Below are positions 7,059 to 14,900 of a stretch of 64,000 nt of DNA, one piece after another (position 1 is the first letter of the stretch; each line of letters starts with the position of its first letter). The position numbers and the translations under genes are program-made. A model generated the notes under the pieces. The model ran no database searches. It saw nothing but the letters and a program-made list of their open reading frames with translations, and was not told the DNA's origin. The DNA is from Methylocapsa acidiphila B2 (lineage in GTDB: Bacteria > Pseudomonadota > Alphaproteobacteria > Rhizobiales > Beijerinckiaceae), in assembly GCF_000427445.1 (NCBI RefSeq), contig NZ_KE386496.1, positions 2,495,504 through 2,559,503 on the forward strand, given 5' to 3'.

Positions 7059-8215
7059 AGCGCCCCTCCAGGCTTCGCGGAGAAGGGAAGCTCTGATGCG
7101 CTCGACGAATCGGATTGAGATGTAGAAACGGTTTTACGGAAAGACGTGCGTTGCGCCTGGTCCTGATCGTATCGTCCCTCCGTCCCGGCATGCGGGTCGG
7201 AGTCGTTTTCCTCAGGCGTCGCGGCAGCAGTATAGTTAGATTCTTTGTTAGACTCTAAGTTAGGGGCGCGAATTTCATTTGTACGCCCGTGGCTTAAGTG
7301 CGATTCGGGTTCCCGATAGCACGAGGGTCCGGTTCCTGATGGCACGATAGTCTCGGTTCCCGATAGCACGAGCCCGTCCACAGGTTGTCCACAGGGCACC
7401 GGCTCGAAGGCGAGCAGTACGCGACCGCCTGCTTCGACTTCGACGCATAGGGCGTATCCGGGCAGCGGCTGGCGGCGGATGATGTCGCGCAGCTCGAAGG
7501 CGAAGCGCTTGAACGGCGACAAGCTGCCGGACTTCAGGTGAAGGTGGCGGAAGTCGAACCGCCAGCCGGCGCGCTGCCGGCCGCCATGCTTGCGGACCAG
7601 GCGATAGAGCCAACGCTCCAGTCCTCCCGTCAGAGTGAAATAGGCCCGGTCGATCGTCAGCACGAGCGCGTCGTCAAGGACGGCGCGGTAGAACCAGTCG
7701 GGCACGATCAGTTCGACGCCGCCGGGATGGCCATGGCAGTCGGCGCGCTCCGTCCATTCGTTGATCCAGGAGAAGCGGTGCATCCGCCGCTCAGTCGGCT
7801 GGCGGAGCGATGTCGCAACCGTGGTCGATTGCAGCCGATCGAGCGCCGCCTTGAGCCGCTGATAATCGCGCAGCGAGGTGCCGCGGCCGATAAAGGTCAG
7901 GATCTCATAGGGCGTCGCCGCCATCAGACGGGATGTGCGAAGGCCGACGTCACGCGCTTCCACGATCTGGGAGGCGGCCCAGATCAGAACATCGGCGTCC
8001 CAGATGGTCGCCATGCCATGCTCGGGTACGGCCTCGACCCGGATGGCGATATCGCCCGAGCGGAAGTCGATCGGCGTCGTGCGGTGGGACTTGGCGAGAC
8101 TGAAGAAGGGGTAGGCCATGAGGTCCTGAGCGTCTCGCGGCGCGAGATCGCCGGGGAGTGCGCGGAACAGCTCGAGCTGCTCCCGTTCCGATCTTGGGCG
8201 ATGTCGCGTCGACAT
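7055..8215 (-). CDS. repA: Plasmid-type replication initiator protein A (RepA/TrfA-like)
   Basis: The 386-residue protein opens with a short charged tail and then LMAYPFFSLAKSHRTTPIDF, ATIWDADVLIWAASQI, GRGTSLRDYQRLKAALDRL and LERWLYRLVRKHGGRQ, the two winged-helix blocks of the RPA-type initiators found on plasmids and ICEs. Residues after about 265 are poorly conserved and of low complexity; the DNA encoding them carries three iteron-like repeats, a DnaA-box-like site and an AT-rich tract. It starts 20 nt after the rdfS-like gene and overlaps parA by 4 nt. It probably allows the excised ICE to replicate. Confidence 0.9.
   Translation of the reverse strand: MSTRHRPRSEREQLELFRALPGDLAPRDAQDLMAYPFFSLAKSHRTTPIDFRSGDIAIRVEAVPEHGMATIWDADVLIWAASQIVEARDVGLRTSRLMAATPYEILTFIGRGTSLRDYQRLKAALDRLQSTTVATSLRQPTERRMHRFSWINEWTERADCHGHPGGVELIVPDWFYRAVLDDALVLTIDRAYFTLTGGLERWLYRLVRKHGGRQRAGWRFDFRHLHLKSGSLSPFKRFAFELRDIIRRQPLPGYALCVEVEAGGRVLLAFEPVPCGQPVDGLVLSGTETIVPSGTGPSCYREPESHLSHGRTNEIRAPNLESNKESNYTAAATPEENDSDPHAGTEGRYDQDQAQRTSFRKTVSTSQSDSSSASELPFSAKPGGAL
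7228..7290. other. AT-rich tract inside repA, possible unwinding element
   Basis: Within otherwise GC-rich coding DNA this stretch is strikingly AT-rich and contains three GTTAG-type repeats (around 7234, 7249 and 7260). It lies just beside the iteron-like repeats at 7308-7372. The arrangement is that of a theta origin, where initiator and DnaA sites flank an easily melted region. Assignment as a DNA unwinding element is inference. Confidence 0.45.
7308..7372. repeat. Three iteron-like direct repeats within repA
   Basis: The 18-bp unit GGTTCCCGATAGCACGAG occurs at 7308-7325 and again exactly at 7355-7372; a variant with three substitutions lies between at 7331-7348. Start-to-start spacing is 23 and 24 bp, about two helical turns, as in iteron arrays bound by RepA proteins. 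The repeats are read through by repA, where they encode repeated SGT/SCY-like tripeptides in the variable tail. The pattern is seen directly; binding by RepA is inferred. Confidence 0.7.
7385..7393 (+). promoter_or_regulatory. Candidate DnaA box next to the iterons
   Basis: TTGTCCACA differs at one position from the DnaA box consensus TTATCCACA. A weaker related site, CCGTCCACA, lies at 7374-7382, making a direct repeat of GTCCACAGG (7376-7384 and 7387-7395). The pair borders the three iterons. The motif is short, so its significance depends on the context. Confidence 0.5.
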
Positions 8216-8235
8216 GATGGGAGCGGCCGGAAGGA

Positions 8236-8520
8236 TCAGCGGCGCGGCTGGCCGGCGTAGGCCGGCGAGATGGAAGGATGGCGCTTGGCAGGGAGCACCT
8301 GACCGCCGCCCGGATCGGAGGTCGAGGCCTTGGCGCCGAGCTCGACCCAGGCCTGCAGGTCTTCCAGCCGATAGACGACGCGGCCGCCGAGCTTGGAATA
8401 GCGCGGGCCGGTGCCATAGGTGCGGTGCTTTTCGAGCGTACGCCCCGAAAGGCCGACGAAGCGCGCGGCCTCGGGCGTGCGCAGATAGCGTGGGGGAAAC
8501 TGGGTCGTTGCGGCGGACAT
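8236..8520 (-). CDS. rdfS: AlpA/RdfS-like winged helix-turn-helix protein (putative recombination directionality factor)
   Basis: The 94-residue protein starts at ATG 8520 behind a GGAGG; an upstream ATG at 8601 would only add sequence without family character. Its core, RYLRTPEAARFVGLSGRTLEKHRTYGTGPRYSKLGGRVVYRLEDLQAWVE, is a MerR/HTH_17 fold like excisionases. In the Mesorhizobium R7A ICE the gene in this position, RdfS, turns the integrase toward excision and is switched on by FseA. Here the fseA-like gene lies directly upstream and repA 20 nt downstream. Alternative role: repressor of the replication/transfer operon. The HTH call is strong, the RdfS role is inferred from synteny. Confidence 0.82.
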   Translation of the reverse strand: MSAATTQFPPRYLRTPEAARFVGLSGRTLEKHRTYGTGPRYSKLGGRVVYRLEDLQAWVELGAKASTSDPGGGQVLPAKRHPSISPAYAGQPRR

Positions 8521-8672
8521 GATCGAGCCTCCGTGATGCCTTGGAAGGCCGCCGGGCATGGGCGGCTGCTGGCGATCACGGTGGCGAAGAAAGGCCGGCA
8601 AGGGGGATGGCGAAGATGAGGGGCGCCGAATTCGCTACCCCGTGCGGGAGGGCGATCTTGGGCGCAGATCGG

Positions 8673-9261
8673 TCACTCTCGTCGGCGCGGCCCGAGGAGA
8701 TTGCGGTAGCCTCCGCGCATCATGGCAAAGCCGGTGCGCGCCAAACGGATGACCGTGTCGCGGATAGACGCGGTCTTCCAGGGTTCGGAGGCGATGCGGC
8801 TTGGGTCGAACAGAGCTTCGGCGATGGCCCGATAGCTGGCGCCATCGAGCCGGCCATCGAGCGCGCGCAAGGCCGCGACCAAACGATCGGCTCGACGAAT
8901 CGGAGGACGAATCGGAGTTGGCGGCGTTCGAAGCCGACCGTGAGCCATAAGTCGCCAAAAGCGCAATGCAGCCTCGGCGCGTTGCGGGGCGCTCGCGTCG
9001 AGGGGGACGACCGCGGCCAATGGCGCGACGTTCCCCGGCGGATCAGGCGCCCAGAGCTGGTGGATCGTCCCGTCTTGTCTGACGATCAGATGCGCACCAT
9101 CTTCGGCGTCACGCCGCACGACGTCGCCTGACAAGTCAGCTAACGAGATGGTCGTGGGTCTGGCGCCATCTGGCGCCGCCGTCAGGACGACGACAGACGC
9201 CAATTCGTCGGGACGCCAGAAGACGGGCGACTTATCAGCGCGTTGGTTTGGATCGGCCAGA
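8673..9261 (-). CDS. fseA: DUF2285 domain, downstream part of the two-frame FseA-like activator
   Basis: This frame, entered at about 9260, encodes LADPNQRADKSPVFWRPDEL and then a C-terminal DUF2285 with RFWRLMAHGRLRTPPTPIRPP, LRALDGRLDGASYRAIAEALF and IRLARTGFAMMRGGYRNLLG. DUF2285 is a helix-turn-helix variant that acts as activator or antiactivator in ICE control. The frame has no good start of its own: the ATG at 9407 would give a meaningless N-terminus that is an out-of-frame copy of the DUF6499 gene. It must therefore be reached by a +1 shift from the upstream frame. The fused product would be 255 residues. It is predicted to activate the rdfS-like gene downstream. Confidence 0.85.
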
Positions 9262-9441
9262 AAATCGCAACCCCCAACACCAGGCTGGGCCGGCGGCGCC
9301 GTCATCGGCCTCGGCGCGAGCGGTCTCGTAGGCCGTTCGATAGTCGGGGTTGCGCCGCAGGAACTCCCAAGCAAGGCCCGGGGCTTCCATGGTTGTGGCG
9401 TAGTCATAGGCGGTGCGAGACCGCCAGTCCTCCCTGAACAT
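9235..9441 (-). CDS. fseA: DUF6499 protein, upstream part of the two-frame FseA-like activator
   Basis: The frame starts at ATG 9441 with a GGAG 8-11 nt upstream and encodes MFREDWRSRTAYDYATTMEAPG, then AWEFLRRNPDYRTAYETA, the DUF6499 signature. Homologous sense would end at GLRF (residue 60); after that the zero frame reads an unrelated SGRSKPTR and stops. The +1 frame continues with LADPNQRADK, the conserved continuation into DUF2285. In the R7A ICE the equivalent pair (msi172/msi171) is joined by programmed +1 ribosomal frameshifting to form FseA. The short product may have its own role or merely reflect unshifted translation. Confidence 0.85.
   Translation of the reverse strand: MFREDWRSRTAYDYATTMEAPGLAWEFLRRNPDYRTAYETARAEADDGAAGPAWCWGLRFSGRSKPTR
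9258..9267 (-). promoter_or_regulatory. Putative +1 ribosomal frameshift site between DUF6499 and DUF2285
   Basis: On the minus strand the junction reads CGA TTT T CTG GCC. Reading CGA TTT as Arg-Phe and skipping one T puts the ribosome in the CTG GCC frame (Leu-Ala), which restores the family sequence exactly. The run of four T residues at 9264-9261 gives a place for the tRNA(Phe) to slip. The junction geometry is seen; programmed shifting is known for the R7A homologue, and its use here is inferred. A simple loss-of-function frameshift would look the same. Confidence 0.7.
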
Positions 9442-9530
9442 TGGTTTGTCTCCGCTTTAGCGAATCACCGGATGCCTTGGATTGTGACGGTCGATTTGTG
9501 TCGTCAATCGGGAGCTTTGCTGGACAGGAA

Positions 9531-9550
9531 TCGGCATAGCGTCATGCCGA
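9531..9550. promoter_or_regulatory. 20-bp dyad upstream of the fseA-like gene, candidate activator site
   Basis: The sequence TCGGCATAGCGTCATGCCGA has 7-bp perfect arms around a 6-bp centre. Its centre is about 99 bp upstream of the DUF6499 start. It has the length and symmetry of LuxR/TraR-family boxes, and in the R7A ICE the TraR quorum-sensing regulator acts upstream of msi172. The sequence does not match the classical Agrobacterium tra box, and no luxR or luxI gene is in this window. Confidence 0.4.
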
Positions 9551-9637
9551 AATCGGCTCGGTGGTTTTCAGGGTCGACGTAAAATCTCAAGCGTGCATTT
9601 GAGGGGAGGCTGACGTTGGAGCCGCCGCTCACCGCAC

Positions 9638-9907
9638 TCAGCGCGGCGATCGAAGCAGCTCGCGATAGCCGTGCTCGGTCAGCCAGCGAGCGCGCGCCAG
9701 ATGTGTTTCATGGGCTCTTCGGGCTCGAGCGGGCTCGCGCGCCGGGTCGAGGCCAAGCACGATGCGGGCGACCTCTTCCCAAGGCGCTCCCTCGGACGCC
9801 GCGTCGAGCAGCCGAAGATAGGTCGTCAGATGCATTCGATCATAATCGGTCACCTGCGCCTCAGACGGCGCAAAATCGGCGACCGACGAAGTGGGTGCGG
9901 GGCTCAC
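9638..9907 (-). CDS. qseM: QseM-like antiactivator (short DUF2285 protein)
   Basis: The 89-residue product starts with GTG at 9907 and contains DFAPSEAQVTDYDRMHLTTYLRLLDA, EEVARIVLGLDP and THLARARWLTEHGYRELL, the compact DUF2285 form known from QseM. In the R7A ICE QseM binds and blocks both TraR and FseA, keeping transfer off in most cells. It is divergent from the HTH gene at 10081, exactly as qseM is from qseC, and convergent with nothing; fseA follows on the same strand after about 200 nt. Synteny and sequence both support the name. Confidence 0.85.
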   Translation of the reverse strand: MSPAPTSSVADFAPSEAQVTDYDRMHLTTYLRLLDAASEGAPWEEVARIVLGLDPAREPARARRAHETHLARARWLTEHGYRELLRSPR

Positions 9908-9958
9908 GGTCTTGGGTTCCCTTGGCGAGGACCGGCGGTATTTAGGATATTAGCCGAA

Positions 9959-9975
9959 GAACTTTTCAAAAGTTC
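9959..9975. promoter_or_regulatory. Perfect palindrome in the qseM-qseC intergenic region
   Basis: GAACTTTTCAAAAGTTC has 8-bp perfect arms about a single central base. It lies 52-68 bp upstream of the qseM start, overlapping a possible minus-strand -35 (TTGAAC, 9977-9972) with a TAATAT-like -10 further on. This is a natural place for an operator controlling qseM. Confidence 0.5.
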
Positions 9976-9998
9976 AACGAGACAGAGTGGCAGGCGTC

Positions 9999-10038
9999 GA
10001 TACACATTATCCCGGCCATCGTCGATGATACATATTAT
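9999..10038. promoter_or_regulatory. Paired 12-bp repeats, candidate QseC operators
   Basis: GATACACATTAT (9999-10010) and GATACATATTAT (10027-10038) differ by one base and are 28 bp apart. They are followed by a pair of ATAGTG repeats at 10037-10042 and 10054-10059, just upstream of the HTH gene start at 10081. In the R7A ICE QseC controls both divergent promoters through operators in this interval. The repeats are seen; binding is inferred. Confidence 0.5.
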
Positions 10039-10080
10039 AGTGGATAAACCTCATAGTGTGTAACCGTCCAGCCTGTCCGC

Positions 10081-10338
10081 ATGGACATGCGGCGATTGGT
10101 TGGACGGAACGTGAAGCGCGTCAGGCTTGAGAAGGGCCTGACCCAGGAGCAATTCGCCGAGCGGTCTGGCTTCACCCAGCAATATCTGAGCGATCTCGAG
10201 CGCGGTCGCCGCAACCCGACGGTCGTGACCCTGTTCGAAGTCTCTCAAGCTCTCGGCGTCGAGCCCGTCACGCTGGTGACGCCGGATGAAGAGGCGCTGG
10301 CAGGAGACGCCCAACGTGTGAAGCCCAGGAAGAATTGA
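10081..10338 (+). CDS. qseC: QseC-like XRE-family controller protein
   Basis: The 85-residue protein is almost entirely a Cro/C1-type HTH: RRLVGRNVKRVRLEKGL, TQEQFAERSGFTQQYLSDLERGRRNPTVVTLFEVSQALGV. Its basic C-terminal tail ends PRKN. It resembles restriction-modification controller proteins, as QseC does. It is the only plus-strand gene of the ICE regulatory block and shares a 170-bp divergent control region with qseM. It probably forms a bistable switch that represses qseM in some cells and so permits excision. Confidence 0.83.
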   Translation: MDMRRLVGRNVKRVRLEKGLTQEQFAERSGFTQQYLSDLERGRRNPTVVTLFEVSQALGVEPVTLVTPDEEALAGDAQRVKPRKN

Positions 10339-10467
10339 TCAGCCGCAAACCGGAAAGGCGGAGAAACGCAATTCCGGCTGGCCGTGCTCCATCCTTGCGG
10401 CAATCGATTTCCTATTGGCGCATCCTGGACGCGGGGGCCGGCGTTCCTCACCGATTCGCAAGAGAAC

Positions 10468-10491
10468 CCCCGCCCGGTTTCCCGAGCGGGG
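10468..10491 (-). terminator. GC-rich hairpin after the second DUF736 gene
   Basis: CCCCGC (10468-10473) pairs with GCGGGG (10486-10491) and the stem extends inward around a TTT loop. It lies 17 nt past the stop of the minus-strand DUF736 gene. The following minus-strand sequence GGTTCTCTT has only a weak U-tract, so the terminator call is tentative. Confidence 0.5.
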
Positions 10492-10507
10492 CGTCGCAGC
10501 GTGCGGC

Positions 10508-10831
10508 TCATTCGCCGTTGGCCTTGCGGCCGCGGGACCAGATGAGGGTGTAGCCTTCGCCGTCCTCGTCGTCGAAGAGGTTGGCGTAGATCGGCGCGAT
10601 GAAGCTCGGATCGTCCAGCTTGACCGAGAGATAGTCGCGGCCCTCGTTGGAGCGCTTCGACCAGGCGGCCCCGATCTCGGCCCGGCCGACATAGATCCGA
10701 TGGCTGGGGGCGTTGTCGTTGGCTCGGTTGGTCTCGGGGACGATGCGAACGTTCCTGGTCTGGACGCTCAGGGTGACGATCTCGCCCTGGAACTCGCTGC
10801 CGGACTTCTTGAAGGAACCGATGTTGGCCAT
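10508..10831 (-). CDS. DUF736 family protein (second copy)
   Basis: The 107-residue protein starts at ATG 10831 (AAGGAG 9 nt upstream) with MANIGSFKKSGSEFQGEIVTLSV and contains GAAWSKRSNEGRDYLSVKLDDPSFIAPIYANL. It is clearly paralogous to the 4735-5073 product but belongs to the more widespread DUF736 type. Its role is unknown. An upstream ATG at 10867 would add 12 residues without family support. A long structured repeat lies at 10972-11090 in front of it. Confidence 0.93.
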   Translation of the reverse strand: MANIGSFKKSGSEFQGEIVTLSVQTRNVRIVPETNRANDNAPSHRIYVGRAEIGAAWSKRSNEGRDYLSVKLDDPSFIAPIYANLFDDEDGEGYTLIWSRGRKANGE

Positions 10832-10971
10832 GATGCTTCTCCTTGCCTGTTTCGAGCCCGCGACCACCGCGGCCTCGATGGCGATCGGGAAGCCGAAGGC
10901 GATCGACGACGCACCCGCAGCTCGGGGTCCCCGTCGCGCTTGCGCGATGGGGTGAGCCGGGCCGGAGCGCA

Positions 10972-11090
10972 GCGGAGGATGGCGGCGGTAGACTTTCTTG
11001 CCTCGCGAGGAATGGGCGAACCGGGGTCCCCGCGCGACTTGTCGCGTGGGGTGGAAAGCCCAGGGGAAGAAAGTCGATCCGTCCGCCGTT
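10972..11090. repeat. Long structured intergenic element, copy A
   Basis: GACTTTCTT (10991-10999) is the exact reverse complement of AAGAAAGTC (11067-11075), and GGCGG (10981-10985) pairs with CCGCC (11083-11087), giving an interrupted stem around a GC-rich inner hairpin. The outer sequence CGGAGGATGGCGG and the TTGCCTCGCG block recur at 17087-17172 (copy B). It lies between the truncated membrane gene and DUF736. It could be a leader RNA, a bidirectional terminator or a REP-like element. Confidence 0.6.
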
Positions 11091-11095
11091 GCGTC

Positions 11096-11644
11096 TCAGG
11101 CGATCGAGGCGTAGCCGGTCTTCGGCCAGATCAAGCCATGGAGAGGCCGTGTGGTCCGCGCCCCGAACAGCATCCTCGGGAGAAGACGTGGCGGACGTCG
11201 ATTGAGCAAGAGGCCCGGCTTTCCATGCGAAGAAAAGGAAACTTTGGCGTTCCGAAAAGATGACGTCACGACCCGGCAATCCGTACAAACGGCGACCCTA
11301 CCGACGGAACCTCTCCCTGTCGGCCTGGAGGCGCTGGCCAACACGAGCGTTGCTGGGACCGTGGCATTCCTGTTACGCGGACGAGCGGTCATCGCTCTGA
11401 AATCCAACCGACCTACGAGCGGCGTTCGCACCATTGCGAAGGCGATCCGCCCAATCGCCAGGGTCGCCGCGCCGGCGAGAACGCCAACAACAAGCGCGTC
11501 GATGACGCACGAGCCGCTGTGGAAGGCGGCGAGGCCTGCGGTCAGGCCCGCGAAGAACGGCGGCGCGTAGACTGCGAGCGTGAACAGCAGCGAACAAAAC
11601 AAACCGAGGCCAAAGACGCTCAGGACAATGCCGATGATGGTCAT
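11096..11644 (-). pseudogene. ICE-conserved small membrane protein, C-terminus replaced
   Basis: The first 77 or so residues (MTIIGIVLSVFGLGLFCSLLFTL, then FFAGLTAGLAAFHSGS, VVGVLAGAATLAIGRIAFAMVRTPLV) look like a polytopic membrane protein that I recognise from related ICEs. After RTPLV the expected further membrane helices are missing and the frame continues with arginine- and serine-rich sequence of no family character to a stop at 11096. I infer that the 3' half was lost when DNA was rearranged next to the cargo gene. It is also possible that this is an intact divergent gene. Confidence 0.6.
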
Positions 11645-11907
11645 GGTGATCTCCGTGACAAAGGGTCAAACGGGCGCACCTTCTACCACAACCGCGTTGC
11701 TTTCGTCAGAATAGCGGGCGCGGGGTGCAGTGGCAACAAGGTATTGAAACACGCCAAATCCGTAGAACCGAGTCTCCCACACACGACTACAGCGCGGAGG
11801 ATAGCCATCGATCTATAGCAATTTTTGGAACTGCCCGTTCGCTCCAAGCCAATCATCGAGGCAACGAAGCTATCGTTCGAGGTGCGCCTTGAATCATTGT
11901 ATGGCGC

Positions 11908-14900
11908 TCAGATTTCCTCGGCAGTTGAGAGGGGCGGGCTGGTTCCTTCACGTAAACCGGCTGCGGTTACATTTTTCTCGGCAGTGTAGCTTGGCTTCAG
12001 TTTCGGCCAAAGGTACCGGACCGCCCGCGCGTATAGTCGACCCAAAAAGCGGATGTCCAAATTCACGAAACACATCTCACCCGCCTTCGTTAGTGCCAGC
12101 CCTCCTGCCACTTCGGCCGGAAGTTCATCAGAAAGTCCCGGAAGTGCGGTCGCTTCAACAACCCAGTCCCGGCTCAACGCGCCCGCAAAGTCATCAGACA
12201 GAGTTCGCAAAGACTGGAGAAGGTGCTTCCGCAGCAACGTTTGCGGCTGAAACGTGTGGAGGCACATGGTAAACAACTCAGTCACTTGTGTGTTGTCTGC
12301 ATCAAACTTTGGGTCTCCTGCAGCCATCTCTAGGTTTTCTTGCCAATTGACGCACCCAACCAATCCCACCGCAGTCAAATAGCTCTGTATAGAGTCATGA
12401 AAGAATCGGACTGTGTGGGGATTTCCCGGGTCAGCTGGATTGACTTCTGCGGCTACGACGAGATCAGCTCCCATCAGCGCAGACAGAAGCTCTTTCGAGT
12501 CCTGCGAGGCGGTTGCAAATCGTATTCGCCGCTCACCAGTTTCCCAGTAGGTATCCAAGCAAAACTGCACGGCAGCGTCAGTACTCACCCCTTTGTTGGC
12601 CAAAATCTGATTAACGGCGGCGGCGTAAACATCCCGTATGGACTGCATTTCCGTTCCACGAGCCAAAAGTGCTAGACGAATCAGGATTGGCAAATAGGTG
12701 CCATCCTCGTCCCGACACGCGGCCCTGACCTCTGGAGTCAGATTGTCGAAGGACCTCCCGTAGGCCTTCACAAAATCTCTCAAAGTCTCATCGCTTAGCC
12801 TCTCAGGCTCGATCACTATCCACGATGCAGCCGCCTGCTCAATCACCCCAATGTGGGCTTTGCTCGGACGGGTAGATAATAGTAACGGGACTGTCATGCC
12901 GAAGGTGGCGAAATGCTCACGCAAAGTCTTAGCCGTGACTGTCGATTCTGTCAGCCCGTCAAGAACAAATAAAAATGCACCCGATCTTGCACTCGCTCGC
13001 AAGAGCGAGTCAGAGAAGCCGTCTTGTCCCAACGATTCTCGCATGCGGTCGTAGAGCGTAACTCCGTCCCCATCGCAGATAACGGGGATTGGCGAACGAG
13101 GATCTTTATTAGATCTTTCAACCATTAATCTTAGGACTTCTCGGACCAGCGCGCTCTTTCCACGACCGCCCGGAGCCTCAAGGATAATGCATGTCCGCTC
13201 ATCGGAACGGTCAGCTGAAAAGGCGTTGCATATCCGCTCTGCTGGTGAAGCAGCGTCCCCCTCTAAGTCTATGTTGCTACTTTCCTTGATTCTAATCGGA
13301 ACCGGCGTGTAACTTTCACCGTTCGCCTGCTGGCGCTCCCTCTCGATTCGATTCAGAAGTCGAGCGGAGTACGCAGCAAACAGCCTTCTTCGAACTGTGG
13401 GAATTGACGTGGCAAGACCTGCAAAGGGCCGGAATGGATCGAGGGGTTCAAGTTCTCTGAACAGCGTGGGCGACATTAGCCCCAGAACCGACCCCGCCAA
13501 AAGCGAGGCCCCGAGCAAGCCCACAAGGACGCCTGGATCCAAAAAGTCCTTTCCGACCCAAGGCGCGCCAATGGACCCAATGTAGAGGACGTAGCGGGTG
13601 AAGGTCTGCGGGCTTCCAGCAAGCCGCTTGGTGACCAGAGCGACAAAGCAGATGGCGAAAAAGACTAATACAGCGCGAAACCAGGGTCGGGCGAGAAGGG
13701 GCTCAGGATTCGTAAAGACAACTCCCGTCCAAGTCCACGATACGTTCGTGCCAAGCGGGTCCGAAAGAGTAACTCGGATCGAAGCCGCGCGGCCGTACTC
13801 GATGCGAGCCTTTGGGTCTGAGTCTTGCCCGGCGACGGCTTGAGCGAGAGGATACCTCTCTTCACCATTCGTCAGACTTGGCGTTACCCACTTCCGTTGG
13901 TGACCAGAGCCTTCTTCAGTGATAACAACCTGAAATGTTGCTTGGTCGTCTAGCAAACCCTCGACAGGTCTTGGGCCGAATTTGAGATCTCCGGAATCGC
14001 TGTTCGGTGCAAACGATATCGGACCGTCTGGAAGTGAACCAGTTGTGAGAGTGCTCCCTCCTAGTTGCAGCGCGGGACCAGGCATGCTCGCTTTCATGTC
14101 GATCAGGTAGAGCCCACCTCTCACATCGTTTGCGAACGCGTGCCGTCCATCGCGCAACGGAACAACGTCGGGCAAGTCAAGCTGATGTTGGAAAAGTGGT
14201 TGTCCGGAATTTATTGGCGCTCCTTGGCTTCGGTCCCAGTTAATGATTCCGCGCCCAGCGGCGTCATCCACATAGTTAATTAGCCAAAGGTGCCCAATGT
14301 CATCTGGCACAACCGTTGGCGCAACGAACCGGTTGACATCCTTCTCATCGTGACTCGCCAACAAGGCAAGGTGACCTATAGTTCCTGCTTCGAAATGGAA
14401 TGCAAAGTCACGAGCACGAACGACAAAGGAGTGACTCGTTTGGTCCGGGAATACTTCAACAACGCCGCCTTCCATAGGATCTTGCCAAGGTGCTAAATCA
14501 ACACCTAATTCGATCGTCTTCCCGACCTCTTGCACAGGTTTATCCCGCGGCAAATATATGACGTGCTGATCGTCGAGGTTTACCCCTAGCTGTGCAAGGT
14601 AACCGTCCTTTCCGAGAACTACTATGTTGTCTACAAGCGTATCCTGGAGCGCTGGGATTGGTGTGATTGAATTGGTGCCGGCGTCGAACAGCGAAGCCCC
14701 GCGCAAGGGTGACAGCGACTCCTTCCGGCCGCCCCAACGAGGGGTCGGGAAACCAATGGCCCTTGTGGCGTCAAATGGGCGTAGGGTCATTTGTGACGGC
14801 GGATTAAGCTCCAGCGGGAGGTAGCTAGCCGTCGCGGAGGCACTTTCGAGAGTCTTTTGGACGTCCACGAAATAGACAGAGGTGAGACCAGATCGGAGCC

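Noticed and set aside
7308-7372. Possible small CRISPR array
   Set aside because: Repeats are only 18 bp with 5-6 bp between them, lie inside repA and have no cas genes nearby; iterons fit better. No CRISPR array was seen anywhere in the window.
9531-9550. Classical Agrobacterium-type tra box
   Set aside because: The dyad does not match the known tra-box sequence; it is reported only as a candidate regulatory dyad.
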